From positions 372,001 through 436,000 of the forward strand of contig JADJOX010000001.1 of NCBI GenBank assembly GCA_016713565.1: a DNA stretch of 64,000 bases, given 5' to 3'. The notes below the pieces were generated by a model, which made no database searches, was not told the origin of the DNA, and saw only the letters and a list, made by a program, of their open reading frames with translations. This DNA comes from Ignavibacteriota bacterium (GTDB taxonomy: Bacteria > Bacteroidota > Ignavibacteria > Ignavibacteriales > Melioribacteraceae). Positions within the stretch are counted from its first letter, which is position 1; the number at the start of each line of letters is the position of its first letter. Position numbers and translations under genes: made by a program. Shown in pieces: positions 55,505 to 64,000 of the stretch.

Positions 55505-56494
55505 ATGTTGAATCAAACAAAATTAAAACAACTGAAAAACCAAGATAAAGTTGATCACTTTTTGTTGCTCTCAAATTTTTCTATTAAATCCGCTAAAACC
55601 GGAAAGAATTTTTTGGATATGGAATTAAGAGACGATTCTTCATCACTGAACGCAAAGATGTGGAATGGTTTTGAACAATTTTTAGACCAACTTAAACCCG
55701 GTGTTATATTGAAAGTAAACGGAATTATTGATGAATTTAATAATCAGCTCCAAATTAAAATTGATAAATTAAAAGCCGCAAATCCAAATGAAAATATTAC
55801 AGTAGAAGACTTTCTTCCAAAATCAAAGCGCAGTTTGGATGAAATGGAAGCTGAATTTGGTACAGCAATTAATTCAATAAATTCAATTAAATTAAAGCTT
55901 CTTCTTAAAAATATTTTCACCGCAAAAAATTTTAATAAATATAAGAAAGTTCCCGCCGGAAAATCTTGGCATCACGCGTATATTTCCGGCTTGCTTGAAC
56001 ATACATTAGAAATAGTAAAAATTTGTGAATTGATGTGTAAGTTTCACCCTGAAGCAAACAGAGATTTGTTAGTCGCAGGTGCAATTCTACACGATTTTGG
56101 CAAAATTGAAGAATTGGATTTTAAATCCGGTTTTGATTATACCGATAAAGGGAAATTATTAGGACATATTGTAATTGCAGCGAATATAATTGAAAATGAA
56201 TCAAATAAAATTGATGACTTTCCTGAAGAATTGAAAAATCAACTTCTGCATTTAGTGTTAAGTCACCAAGGAAAATTGGAATACGCTTCTCCAGTTACTC
56301 CAAAAACATTGGAAGCAATAATTCTTTATCAAGCGGATGAACTTAGCGCAAAAGCCAATGCATACAAAAATGCAATTGCCGCTGAAAAGGAAAGCGGAAA
56401 TAAATGGACTAAATATTTACCACTTGCCGAAACCTCGTTGTATCTAAAAGATTTTAATGAAGATGAAAATGGATTTAAAGAAACGTTGTTTTAA
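55505..56494 (+). CDS. 3'-5' exoribonuclease of the YhaM family (OB-fold plus HD domain)
   Basis: The N-terminal OB-fold (DHFLLLSNFSIKSAKTGKNF, ELRDDSSSLNAKMWN) is followed by an HD phosphohydrolase-type domain with metal ligands in SWHHAYISGLLEHTLEIVKI, GAILHDFGKIEEL and HLVLSHQGKLEYASPVTP. This domain pair is that of YhaM/CBF1, Mn(II)-dependent nucleases involved in RNA decay and DNA metabolism. Length (329) is normal for the family. Close spacing to the antiterminator gene suggests co-transcription. Confidence 0.88.
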   Translation: MLNQTKLKQLKNQDKVDHFLLLSNFSIKSAKTGKNFLDMELRDDSSSLNAKMWNGFEQFLDQLKPGVILKVNGIIDEFNNQLQIKIDKLKAANPNENITVEDFLPKSKRSLDEMEAEFGTAINSINSIKLKLLLKNIFTAKNFNKYKKVPAGKSWHHAYISGLLEHTLEIVKICELMCKFHPEANRDLLVAGAILHDFGKIEELDFKSGFDYTDKGKLLGHIVIAANIIENESNKIDDFPEELKNQLLHLVLSHQGKLEYASPVTPKTLEAIILYQADELSAKANAYKNAIAAEKESGNKWTKYLPLAETSLYLKDFNEDENGFKETLF

Positions 56495-56523
56495 AAAAGT
56501 CTATTATAGATTAAAATATTTTT

Positions 56524-57264
56524 ATGGAACTTAAAAAAGAATTAATCGAAAAGTTGAAATCAGCAGATTCGTTATTATTTTTTACCGGAGCCGGAATCTC
56601 CGCTGAAAGCGGAATTGCGACTTTTAGAGGAAAAGACGGATTATGGAATAAGCTTAAACCCGAAGAACTTGCAAATTTTAATGCCTTTATGAAAAATCCC
56701 GATATGGTTTGGGAATGGTATCAATACAGAAGAAAAATAGTTGAAGAATCAGTGCCAAATAAAGGTCATTTGGCAATTGCAGAATTACAAAATTACTATA
56801 AAGTTTACGTCTCCACTCAAAATGTTGATAATTTACATGCGCGAGCGGGCAGTAAAAATATTGAAGAATTACACGGCAGTATTGTTAGAAATTTTTGCAT
56901 AAATTGTAAAACATTTTATGAGCATCAAGATTTTTTGTTTGAAAACAAGGTTCCGCGCTGCCCAAAATGCGGCGGCTTAATTCGACCCGACGTAGTTTGG
57001 TTTGGTGAAAATTTAAGAGGGCAAGCTTTTCCTAACAGCGAAAAACTCGCGAAACAATGTGATATTTGTTTTGTCGTTGGTACAACCGGTATAGTTTATC
57101 CTGCCGCTTACATTCCGCTTACCGCAAAAGAATACGGCGCATATTTAGTTGAGATAAATATTGAGCCAACCGAAATGACTTATAATGTTAACTATTCACT
57201 GTTTGGAAAATCCGGTGAGATTTTACCCAAAATATTGAATTTGGTAAAAGAGATTAAAAATTAA
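56524..57264 (+). CDS. cobB: Sirtuin-type NAD-dependent protein deacylase
   Basis: Sir2 motifs are complete: FFTGAGISAESGIATFRGKD (NAD binding), STQNVDNLHARAG, ELHGSIVRNFC with the catalytic His, a four-Cys zinc site (CINC and CPKC), and RPDVVWFGENL. The Tyr and Arg in MVWEWYQYRRK match the Y-x-x-R pair that binds succinyl or malonyl groups in class III sirtuins, so desuccinylase activity is expected alongside deacetylation. Cytoplasmic. It runs convergently into queD with 4 bp between stops. Confidence 0.92.
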   Translation: MELKKELIEKLKSADSLLFFTGAGISAESGIATFRGKDGLWNKLKPEELANFNAFMKNPDMVWEWYQYRRKIVEESVPNKGHLAIAELQNYYKVYVSTQNVDNLHARAGSKNIEELHGSIVRNFCINCKTFYEHQDFLFENKVPRCPKCGGLIRPDVVWFGENLRGQAFPNSEKLAKQCDICFVVGTTGIVYPAAYIPLTAKEYGAYLVEINIEPTEMTYNVNYSLFGKSGEILPKILNLVKEIKN

Positions 57265-57268
57265 GTTA

Positions 57269-57691
57269 CTAATTTCTGTTTAAACAAATTTCATCTTCGG
57301 CATATGTATTTTCTGTTTCGCAAACTCTGACTTTAATTTTTGTAACATTATCGGCTAATTTTTTTTCGGAGATTTTCTTCAAAAAATATTTACATAAATT
57401 TTCCGCAGTACTTTCAAAATTTACTATAACGTGCGCCGATTTTAATTTTTGTATTGCGTCAATTAATTCAGAATCTTGATCGCTAATAATAATAGTATGA
57501 TCAAGTTCTTCTACTAAAGGACCGACAATATCCTTAACATCAAAATAATCTAAGACCATACCTTCATTATTTATTTCACCGGAAAATTCTACAATTAATT
57601 TATATGAATGTCCGTGCAAATTATGGCATTTACCTTTGTGGCATTGTAATCTGTGACCCATTTCCCATCGGAATTCCTTTGCGATTTTCAT
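57269..57691 (-). CDS. queD: 6-carboxy-5,6,7,8-tetrahydropterin synthase
   Basis: 140 residues with zinc ligands His13, His26 and His28 (EMGHRLQ; CHNLHGHSYKL) and catalytic Cys22, the spacing known for QueD. The motif NFESTAENLCKYFL and the C-terminal RVCETENTYAED also match. It converts dihydroneopterin triphosphate to carboxytetrahydropterin in the queuosine and 7-deazaguanine pathway. Its ATG overlaps the queE stop by 4 bp. Confidence 0.93.
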   Translation of the reverse strand: MKIAKEFRWEMGHRLQCHKGKCHNLHGHSYKLIVEFSGEINNEGMVLDYFDVKDIVGPLVEELDHTIIISDQDSELIDAIQKLKSAHVIVNFESTAENLCKYFLKKISEKKLADNVTKIKVRVCETENTYAEDEICLNRN

Positions 57692-58326
57692 ACGCCTCTT
57701 TTATTTGGTTCCCAAATATGTTTATGCTGCTGAATTTGAAATCTCACATTTAAATTTTCATTTAAGATCCATTCAACTAATTGTTTGTATTCAATTTTGC
57801 CGAATACCGGTGAAAATAAAATTTCACATTTTTTTTTCAACTCAAATTTTTCAATTAAATTTTTAGACCATAAAAAATCTTGATAATCTCCAATAACAAA
57901 TTTTACTTCGTCAATAGGTTTTAAAAAATTAACATTTTCATAATAATTTTTCTTTTCCATTTTACTTGAAGGACATTTAAAATCTAATATTATTTTTACT
58001 CTTTTATCTACATTTTCAATGGAAAGACTTCCTCCGGTTTCTAACATTACCTCATAATTTTTATCACACAACATTTCCATCAAAGTCAGACTTTCTTTTT
58101 GAAAAAGCGGCTCACCTCCGGTAATCTCAACTAATTTACATTTGTACTTTTCTATTTCAGAAAATATCTGCTCAACTGTAAAATCTTTTCCTTCGTAAAA
58201 GGCATATTCGGTATCGCAGTATGAACATCTTATATTGCAGTAAGTCAGCCTTACAAAAATACAAGGTAAACCCGCATACGAGCTTTCGCCTTGAATGGAG
58301 TAAAAAATTTCATTTATTTTAATCAA
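57688..58326 (-). CDS. queE: 7-carboxy-7-deazaguanine synthase, radical SAM
   Basis: Begins INEIFYSIQGESSYAGLPCI, the QueE signature, followed by the radical-SAM cluster motif with Cys30, Cys34 and Cys37 (RLTYCNIRCSYCDTEYAF). ITGGEPLFQ contributes SAM binding. It converts the QueD product to the 7-deazaguanine core. Operon with queD; queC and later genes are not in the window. No preQ1 riboswitch-like structure was seen in the 128 bp upstream. Confidence 0.94.
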   Translation of the reverse strand: MIKINEIFYSIQGESSYAGLPCIFVRLTYCNIRCSYCDTEYAFYEGKDFTVEQIFSEIEKYKCKLVEITGGEPLFQKESLTLMEMLCDKNYEVMLETGGSLSIENVDKRVKIILDFKCPSSKMEKKNYYENVNFLKPIDEVKFVIGDYQDFLWSKNLIEKFELKKKCEILFSPVFGKIEYKQLVEWILNENLNVRFQIQQHKHIWEPNKRGV

Positions 58327-58454
58327 TTTTCAACTTTCTTTGCAATTTAAGTCCAAAAATACTAATAAAAATGAAGTTTTTGTACATTTTAAAGTTGCGG
58401 ATAAAAAATAAATTTTCTAAGTTTATTATCTGAAAAAATTTGATAAGGTAAAGA

Positions 58455-58715
58455 ATGGCAAATCATAAATCTGCTAAGAAAAGAGCAAAAACTAGTGAAA
58501 AAAGAAGACAAATAAACAAAGCTTCATTGTCTAAAGTAAAAACATTAGTAAAAAATGTTCTTGAATCAAAAGAAAAAGAAACTGCAGAAGTTAATTTGAA
58601 AGATGCTGTTGCATATTTAGATAGAGTTTCCGGAAAAGGTAGAATTCATAAAAATAATGCTGCTAGAAAGAAATCTCAATTAACAAAATTTGTAAATTCA
58701 TTAGCTGTAAAATAG
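58455..58715 (+). CDS. rpsT: 30S ribosomal protein S20
   Basis: The basic 86-residue protein begins MANHKSAKKRAKTSEKRRQI, the S20 signature, and ends in KGRIHKNNAARKKSQLTKFV. It binds 16S rRNA in the small subunit. A monocistronic gene with a strong terminator 30 bp downstream and divergent queE upstream. Confidence 0.97.
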   Translation: MANHKSAKKRAKTSEKRRQINKASLSKVKTLVKNVLESKEKETAEVNLKDAVAYLDRVSGKGRIHKNNAARKKSQLTKFVNSLAVK

Positions 58716-58744
58716 ATTTTAAGTTATACATTAGAATAGATTAT

Positions 58745-58779
58745 AAAGCGATCTTGGAATTTCCCGATCGCTTTTTCAT
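58745..58779 (+). terminator. Rho-independent terminator of rpsT
   Basis: Perfect 9-bp stem aaagcgatc (58745-58753) with gatcgcttt (58766-58774) followed by ttc and T-rich sequence. It may also serve the convergent minus-strand gene ending at 58804. Confidence 0.9.
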
Positions 58780-58803
58780 TTTTAAAGAAGATTAATACTT
58801 GTT

Positions 58804-60312
58804 TTATAATTCCTCAATCGCGTCAATTCCTTCAGGCATTGGTAGAAAGAATTTAATCGCTTGAACTTTTCCATCTTTCCTAATTAATTTATCGACTTTT
58901 TTCTTGATCAAAACGCTGTGTTCTATGAAAAGATCATCATCTATAATTGACCCAAAAACATAGCTTGTTCCTTTAATTATAACATTTTTGCCTATTCTGG
59001 TCGGATCTTCATCACTTCCCGTAATATTTACGCTCGATTCAATTCTTGAATTTTCCCCAATAGTAATATTGCCTTTTATAATGTCGCCCCATAAAATTTC
59101 AACATTATCTTTTAGCTCTAACTTTTGATTTGAGAAACATGAAAGATGAACATTTTCACCTACAATAATATTTTGTCCGAAGATTACATTCCCATTTACG
59201 TAAACATTTTTTCGCAATTTAATATTATAATTTAATTTTACACCTTCGCCGACAAAAACACCCTTACCTATTTTTACGTCTAACGGCTGACCAATTTTAT
59301 CAGCTTCAATTATATCGTGCATTACATCATCCGCAATGAAAAAATCGTCCGGATCATCAATTTCAATTATATCTTTTAATTTATCATAAGCGTGTTTTCT
59401 TGCAATGTCATCCATTTCTTTTAAAACGGATTTATTATTGAATCCCATTATAACGTGCTGCTGCTGTGCACTAATTGCACCGACCGACAGTTTATTTTGG
59501 TTAAAAAGCGCAATTAAATCAGTTATATAAATTTCACCTTGAGCATTGTTGCTGCTGATTTTATTTATAAGTTTTACCAAAAAATTATACTTAAACGCAA
59601 AGACGCCGGAATTGAATTCATTGTTTTTTATTAGTTCATCTTTTGTAAAACTATAATTTCTTCCGTTGAAATTTCTTGTATAAGGTTGTTTTTCATCAAG
59701 TCTTAAAATATCTTTATACTCAATTATTTCAATTACCTTCCCGGTATCTTTTCCGGAGGATTTTCCATTGTCGTCTGTCGGTTTTACTCTTACAATTCTG
59801 CCGTAACTATTTTCAAATGGATCTATCCCATCATACATTCCGGTTAAAACCATCATATCTGTTTTTGATTTAACAAATTCTTTCTTAAACATTTTCAAAG
59901 TTGAATCGTCAATTAATCCCATATCTCCGGGAAGTATATAAACCGTGCCATTATATTTTCTATTATCTATTTTCTGAAGAGCAATTTGAACGGCGTGTCC
60001 GGTTCCTTGTTGAACTTCCTGAAATGCAAAGATGTTATTTTTTTTACTGCCTATAACTTTTATTACGTCATCAGCTTTAATTCCGGTTACAATAATTGAG
60101 TTTGATTTTGAAAGGCCGTTTTTACAAGCTTCATAAACTCTTTGAACGGTTGATTTTCCCCAAATTTTATGCAGCATTTTTGAGGTTTGAGATTTAATTC
60201 TTTTTCCATGACCTGCAGCTAAAATAATGGCTGTTTCTTTATTATTATAATTAAAATTAGATGAATATTCTTTAATCAGTACGTCAATATTTGAATTATT
60301 GTGTTGAGACAT
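58804..60312 (-). CDS. GlmU-like nucleotidyltransferase with left-handed beta-helix
   Basis: Nucleotidyltransferase signature ETAIILAAGHGKRIKSQTSK near residue 27, with QEVQQGTGHAVQIALQK and YILPGDMGLIDD typical of GlcNAc-1-phosphate uridyltransferases. The C-terminal 150 residues are hexapeptide repeats (IGKGVFVGEGVKLNYNIKL, GENSRIESSVNITGS). It most likely makes UDP-GlcNAc or a related nucleotide sugar. About 27 extra residues precede the domain, and a polar insertion lies near KPTDDNGKSSGKDTGK. The C-terminal acetyltransferase active site of true GlmU is not recognised, so it may be monofunctional. Confidence 0.8.
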   Translation of the reverse strand: MSQHNNSNIDVLIKEYSSNFNYNNKETAIILAAGHGKRIKSQTSKMLHKIWGKSTVQRVYEACKNGLSKSNSIIVTGIKADDVIKVIGSKKNNIFAFQEVQQGTGHAVQIALQKIDNRKYNGTVYILPGDMGLIDDSTLKMFKKEFVKSKTDMMVLTGMYDGIDPFENSYGRIVRVKPTDDNGKSSGKDTGKVIEIIEYKDILRLDEKQPYTRNFNGRNYSFTKDELIKNNEFNSGVFAFKYNFLVKLINKISSNNAQGEIYITDLIALFNQNKLSVGAISAQQQHVIMGFNNKSVLKEMDDIARKHAYDKLKDIIEIDDPDDFFIADDVMHDIIEADKIGQPLDVKIGKGVFVGEGVKLNYNIKLRKNVYVNGNVIFGQNIIVGENVHLSCFSNQKLELKDNVEILWGDIIKGNITIGENSRIESSVNITGSDEDPTRIGKNVIIKGTSYVFGSIIDDDLFIEHSVLIKKKVDKLIRKDGKVQAIKFFLPMPEGIDAIEEL

Positions 60313-60385
60313 TAGTGCTCCAAAACTTTAATAAGTGATAAATTTTGATGTGCCTAATAACGTGGAATTATTTTCAATTTCCAAA

Positions 60386-60991
60386 TCAGTTTGTATTTTT
60401 ATTCTCAATTATTGATTTAATTTCTCTAATTCTTGCTTCAAACTTATTTGATAATTCGGGTTTAATAATTTTTAATTTTTCAAAAATTTCTAAAGACTCA
60501 AAATAATTTCCCTGCGAAGCGTAAATTTCGGCAAGAGTTTCAGTAATTATAGGTTCAGTATCGAATTTATTTTTAGAAAAATTAAATTCTTCGTCAGAAA
60601 TTAATTGAGAGGAATCAATATTGTCGAAATCAACTTCGGCAATTTCCGAACTGTATTGTTCATTATCCAAATCAAATAAATCAATATTTAAATTATCTTT
60701 ATTTAATCTGATATTCTCAATCTGACGATGATAATATTCCAAAGTTGATTTATCGCCGAGAAGATTATCTCCTTTAATAAGACTCTCGCCGGCTAAATCA
60801 AATTGACCTGTGTAAGCAAAAGCTACTGCTTTAAGGAAAAAAACAGTAGGGTGAAATGGAAATTTATAAGAAGCTTTTTCAAATAGTTCTAAGGATTTTT
60901 CGAAATTTTTTTTTTCTAATTCCTTTGCTGCTTCATATACAATTAACGGAGATTCTTTATTAAACTCGTAAATGAGTGCAAATTTATCCAT
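60386..60991 (-). CDS. TPR-repeat protein
   Basis: The 201-residue protein shows tetratricopeptide patterns: EAAKELEKKNFEKSLELFEK, FHPTVFFLKAVAFAYTGQFD and ETLAEIYASQGNYFESLEIF. A Ser/Asp-rich linker lies between the repeats (around residues 110-145). TPRs mediate protein contacts; here the neighbours are a processive glycosyltransferase and an LptE-like protein. The gene follows the GT2 gene by 4 bp, so they are coupled. Confidence 0.8.
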   Translation of the reverse strand: MDKFALIYEFNKESPLIVYEAAKELEKKNFEKSLELFEKASYKFPFHPTVFFLKAVAFAYTGQFDLAGESLIKGDNLLGDKSTLEYYHRQIENIRLNKDNLNIDLFDLDNEQYSSEIAEVDFDNIDSSQLISDEEFNFSKNKFDTEPIITETLAEIYASQGNYFESLEIFEKLKIIKPELSNKFEARIREIKSIIENKNTN

Positions 60992-60995
60992 CGAA

Positions 60996-62462
60996 TCAAT
61001 TTTTATTTTCTAATGCGTGTTTAATTGATAAACCGGCAACCGATGAAAATCCCAAGAAAAACATTAAGTGAAACGGTAAAGCCGCAATTTCAAAAAAGTA
61101 TAATGACGCTACAACGCCGATTAAACAATAAGCGGCAAGTATTATTTCTACCATAACTGTAGAATTAATTTTGTGTGATGCTAAATAGCCTTCATTCTTT
61201 TTAATTTTATCTGATTTATCAACTATTTTGAATTTCGGTGTTCTAACAAATTCACTTTTTCTATTCATTAATCCTTCAAATACAGCACGCGAATTATTTA
61301 CAGCAAATCCCATACTTCCTGCCATAAAAATAGGGAATAGCGCAATTTTTTTTCTCCAATCGGTATAAACATCTTTTTGAGCATAAAGATAAAATAAAAA
61401 TGAACTGATAAATGCCAAAACAAATACAGACATAAAATTGAAAAATATTGCATAAGGTCCGCTGTTTTTAATAAATACAAGCGGAACATTTAATATTCCG
61501 GCAATTAAAATAAAAGGGAATACAATATTGTTTGTTAAGTGAAAAGTGGATTGAATTTTAGTTCTAATTGGAATTTTAGATTTCCAAACCAAAGGCAATA
61601 ATTTTTTTGCGGTTTCAATAGCGCCTTTTGTCCATCTAAATTGCTGAGCTTTTAAGGCATTCATTTCTGCCGGTAATTCGGCAGGCGTAGTAATATCTTT
61701 AAGATAAACAAATTTCCAGCCATTTAGTTGTGCTCTGTAACTTAAATCTAAATCTTCGGTTATTGTATCATCATGCCAATTTCCGGCATCTTCAATACAA
61801 GCTTTTCTCCAAACTCCTCCGGTTCCGTTAAAGTTAATGAAAAATCCGGCACGATTTCTTACCGGCTGTTCCATTACAAAATGACCGTTTAATGCTAAAG
61901 CTTGAATTCTGGTTAAAATTGAATAATCTTCATTGAGATGTTCCCAGCGGGTTTGAACCATTCCAATTTTAGGATTAGAAAAATATTTTAAAGTATTTTT
62001 CAAAAAATCCGGTTTCGGAACAAAATCAGCGTCGAAAATGGCAATTAATTCACCGGTGGCCGTTAATAAACCTTCCTTTAACGCACCGGCTTTGTAACCC
62101 TTTCTGTTGCTTCTTCTAACTTGTTTAATGTCAAAACCTTCTTTTTGTTTTTCCTCAACCTTTTTTCTAACCAAATCAACCGTCATATCAGTTGAATCAT
62201 CCAAAACTTGAATTTCCAATAAATCTTTCGGATAATCAATTTTACAGACAGAATCTATTAATCTATCAGTAACATATTGTTCATTATATAAAGGAAGCTG
62301 AATGGTTACTTTTTTATCAAAATTATCGGTTTCAGATGGCTCCGGAATGTTTGATATGTACTTTTTGTAATAATAGAGCATAATAACGCCGTGACTTGCA
62401 AATACGAGCAAAACAACCATTGTAAGAATGTAAACTATTAAAACTATTTCGTCTAAAATCAT
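60996..62462 (-). CDS. Membrane-bound processive family 2 glycosyltransferase
   Basis: An N-terminal membrane helix is followed by a GT2 catalytic domain with VTIQLPLYNEQYVTDRLIDS, LDDSTDMTVDLVRK, the D-x-D motif IAIFDADFVPKPDF, the acid TEDLDLSYRAQ and QQFRWTKGAIE (QxxRW). Four or more C-terminal helices form the channel region. The D,D,D,QxxRW set marks processive cellulose/mannan-synthase-like enzymes (CslA-like). It polymerises or transfers a hexose at the inner membrane; product unknown. No BcsB-like or PilZ partner is seen. Confidence 0.9.
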   Translation of the reverse strand: MILDEIVLIVYILTMVVLLVFASHGVIMLYYYKKYISNIPEPSETDNFDKKVTIQLPLYNEQYVTDRLIDSVCKIDYPKDLLEIQVLDDSTDMTVDLVRKKVEEKQKEGFDIKQVRRSNRKGYKAGALKEGLLTATGELIAIFDADFVPKPDFLKNTLKYFSNPKIGMVQTRWEHLNEDYSILTRIQALALNGHFVMEQPVRNRAGFFINFNGTGGVWRKACIEDAGNWHDDTITEDLDLSYRAQLNGWKFVYLKDITTPAELPAEMNALKAQQFRWTKGAIETAKKLLPLVWKSKIPIRTKIQSTFHLTNNIVFPFILIAGILNVPLVFIKNSGPYAIFFNFMSVFVLAFISSFLFYLYAQKDVYTDWRKKIALFPIFMAGSMGFAVNNSRAVFEGLMNRKSEFVRTPKFKIVDKSDKIKKNEGYLASHKINSTVMVEIILAAYCLIGVVASLYFFEIAALPFHLMFFLGFSSVAGLSIKHALENKN

Positions 62463-62543
62463 TTTAAATCCTAAATTTTTAAAATAAATATTTCAAAAAA
62501 AAACAGACAGTAAATATAAGTATTTTTAGAAGATATACAATTG

Positions 62544-63062
62544 CTACCAATCAGAAACAACGGCGAGCAAAATTTCATCGGATAACTTGTCAATTGCTTC
62601 GGTAATTGCGTTAACTCTATTTGTGTAAACATCACCGGTATTTGAATAATCTGCGTAATCCGAGAAATTTTTTTCAAAAATTGTTTTTTTCATAACAAAA
62701 TCTTTGTAAACAACTCTTGTGTTTATGGTTAATCTAATTGAAGAAACAGATTCGCCGCTTTTTATTGAATTTGGCGATTCGGAAATTGAATTTATTGTAC
62801 AATCTAAAAGAGCATCTGATTTAGCTTTATCAGTAATTGCGAGAGAATTATCAGTAATGAATTTTTCAATTAAAGTGCTAGTAAAATTATCAGCCATGTT
62901 TGGTTCACCTGAACCGCTTCTATCAATAGCAAAAGGTATTGCAATTGTTTTCAAGTGATTAGGAACCGAACTTCCGGTAAATGAATAAGCGCAGCCAGCC
63001 AATGTTATTGTTATAAAAACCAATATAACAAATTTTTTATACTTTATTATTTTTTTTAACAT
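62544..63062 (-). CDS. LptE-like lipopolysaccharide-assembly lipoprotein
   Basis: Lipoprotein signal with lipobox ITLAGC (FVILFVFIT-type hydrophobic core), followed by the typical LptE opening AYSFTGSSVPNHLKTIAIPF. The rest (NFTSTLIEKFITDNSLAITD, DALLDCTINSISESP) matches the short LptE proteins of FCB bacteria. It would sit in the outer membrane as the plug partner of LptD. Gap of 81 bp to the GT2 gene. Confidence 0.85.
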   Translation of the reverse strand: MLKKIIKYKKFVILVFITITLAGCAYSFTGSSVPNHLKTIAIPFAIDRSGSGEPNMADNFTSTLIEKFITDNSLAITDKAKSDALLDCTINSISESPNSIKSGESVSSIRLTINTRVVYKDFVMKKTIFEKNFSDYADYSNTGDVYTNRVNAITEAIDKLSDEILLAVVSDW

Positions 63063-63159
63063 TTACAATTTTCAACAATCAATTTTTCTTTTGGTTCAAA
63101 TTTATAAAGATTTCCAAACATATTTTTTTACTTTAATTCAGCAGATATAGAATTTCGGC

Positions 63160-64000
63160 TTAAATTCCATATTCCTTAATTTTTCGGTAAAGAGTTCTTT
63201 CACTTATTCCAAGTAAGTTTGCTGCTTTTCTCTTGCTCTCTTTTGTAAATGCCAAAGCCTTTTTAATAGCATCTTTTTCAAGTTTGGTAATTGGAATAAT
63301 TTCATCTAAATCGATATTTGTTTCTTCAGTTTTAGTTGATACACTACTTCTATATGCCAAATTCTTAAGTTCATTTAAATCTTTTTTTATTTCGATTAAA
63401 GCGCCTAAAATTATTTCTCTGTCTAATGATTCTGATGATTTTTGTAAAAGTATAGGAAGATTTTTTGTCTCTTCAATTTTTGGAACAGAAAGTAAATTTT
63501 TAAAAGATTCTTCCGTTAGTTTTCCTGTTTTGCTTAATGCCGCGGCAGTTTCAACCACATTCTTTAATTCTCTAATATTCCCCGGCCAAAAATAATCATT
63601 TAACAGATCATATGATTCATTTGTCATGGTAAGAGATTCAATCTTGTGATTTTCAGCATAATTTTTCAAAAAATAATTGATGAGAAGTGAAATATCTTCT
63701 CTTCTTTCTCGCAATGGAGGAATATTTAGAGTAACTGCCTTCAATCTGAAAAATAAATCTTTTCTAAATCTTTTTGCGTCCACTTCAGCTTGCAGATCTT
63801 TATTTGTAGCGGCAATAATTCTAACATCTACTTTTTTTGTGGTTTCGCTTCCAAGCGGTAACAATTCTCCGGTTTCTAAAACCCGCAGTAATTTTACTTG
63901 AGTTGTTAATGGCATTTCCGCAATTTCATCCAAAAAAAGCGTACTTTTATCCGCCATTTCAAAGTATCCTTTTCTGTCATCTATTGCTCCCGTAAACGAA
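63160..64000 (-). CDS. Sigma-54-dependent transcriptional activator, N-terminus cut by window edge
   Basis: The frame runs off the right edge, so an ATG at 63957 is internal, not the start. The visible part begins in the sigma-54 contact loop (SFTGAIDDRKGYFEMADKS), followed by Walker B TLFLDEIAEMPLTTQ, sensor VDVRIIAATNKDLQ, the arginine region RFRKDLFFRLKAV, LRERREDISLLINYF and a Fis HTH at the end (KRKAANLLGISERTLYRKI). An inverted repeat (63145-63155/63162-63172, one mismatch) overlaps the stop and may form a 3' hairpin. The input domain is outside the window. Confidence 0.93.
   Translation of the reverse strand, partial: SFTGAIDDRKGYFEMADKSTLFLDEIAEMPLTTQVKLLRVLETGELLPLGSETTKKVDVRIIAATNKDLQAEVDAKRFRKDLFFRLKAVTLNIPPLRERREDISLLINYFLKNYAENHKIESLTMTNESYDLLNDYFWPGNIRELKNVVETAAALSKTGKLTEESFKNLLSVPKIEETKNLPILLQKSSESLDREIILGALIEIKKDLNELKNLAYRSSVSTKTEETNIDLDEIIPITKLEKDAIKKALAFTKESKRKAANLLGISERTLYRKIKEYGI

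Noticed and set aside
58327..58454. preQ1 riboswitch ahead of queE-queD.
   Set aside because: No conserved preQ1 aptamer sequence is visible in the 128-bp leader, and queE/queD are biosynthetic genes that are often uncontrolled by it.

Overview
The window looks like chromosomal DNA from an AT-rich, Gram-negative member of the FCB group, most likely Ignavibacteriota or a close relative of Bacteroidota. Evidence seen directly: two secreted proteins end in a type IX secretion sorting domain of the YPNPFNP type, there is a TonB-dependent receptor with a CarboxypepD_reg-like N-terminus, a hybrid two-component (HTCS) regulator, an LptE-like lipoprotein, a UpxY/NusG-like antiterminator, and many TTG/GTG starts. 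The phylum call is inference. No rRNA, tRNA, CRISPR array, phage or IS element was found.

Region 1 (1-35.9 kb, all + strand) is a carbohydrate-degradation locus. It opens with the 3' part of an HTCS regulator split by a one-base frameshift. Then come secreted or lipid-anchored enzymes: GH63-like, esterase, GH92 alpha-mannosidase-like, a beta-helix/clan-A glycosidase fusion, GH36 alpha-galactosidase-like, GH106 alpha-L-rhamnosidase-like, a GH29/GH42-like barrel, a pectate-lyase-like beta-helix and a five-bladed-propeller glycosidase. A tight cytoplasmic operon follows (class II ketose-phosphate aldolase, PfkB kinase, D-lyxose/mannose isomerase-type enzyme). Next are a FecA-like TonB receptor without a SusD partner, a T9SS-exported beta-helix protein with two nearly identical 1.24-kb internal repeats, a two-domain 3-keto-glycoside hydrolase-like protein and a glycerophosphodiesterase. 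The likely substrate is a branched heteroglycan containing mannose, galactose and rhamnose (inference).

Region 2 (36-44.2 kb, all - strand) holds the glycerol operon glpK-glpD-glpF, an uncharacterised membrane-anchored protein that resembles toroid-type polysaccharide lyases, an atypical SDR and a CDF cation exporter.

Region 3 (44.5-57.3 kb) is mixed: a small lipoprotein, a helical protein, a PAS-GAF histidine kinase, a ferredoxin overlapping a geranylgeranyl-reductase-family flavoprotein, a second T9SS cargo protein, an NtrB/NtrC-type pair, a further kinase with a degenerate receiver and no canonical start codon, a UpxY-type antiterminator, a YhaM-type exoribonuclease and a sirtuin.

Region 4 (57.3-64 kb) is housekeeping: queE-queD for 7-deazaguanine, rpsT with a clear terminator, and a minus-strand cluster with a sigma-54 activator (cut by the window end), lptE-like gene, processive GT2, a TPR protein and a GlmU-like nucleotidyltransferase.

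The most unusual items are the mosaic tandem repeat at 30.8-33.3 kb, the beta-helix/clan-A fusion, the mannose/lyxose-type catabolic trio coupled to the glycan locus, the ferredoxin/geranylgeranyl reductase pair, and the two gene-integrity anomalies (poly-T frameshift in the HTCS, missing start codon in the pseudo-receiver kinase).
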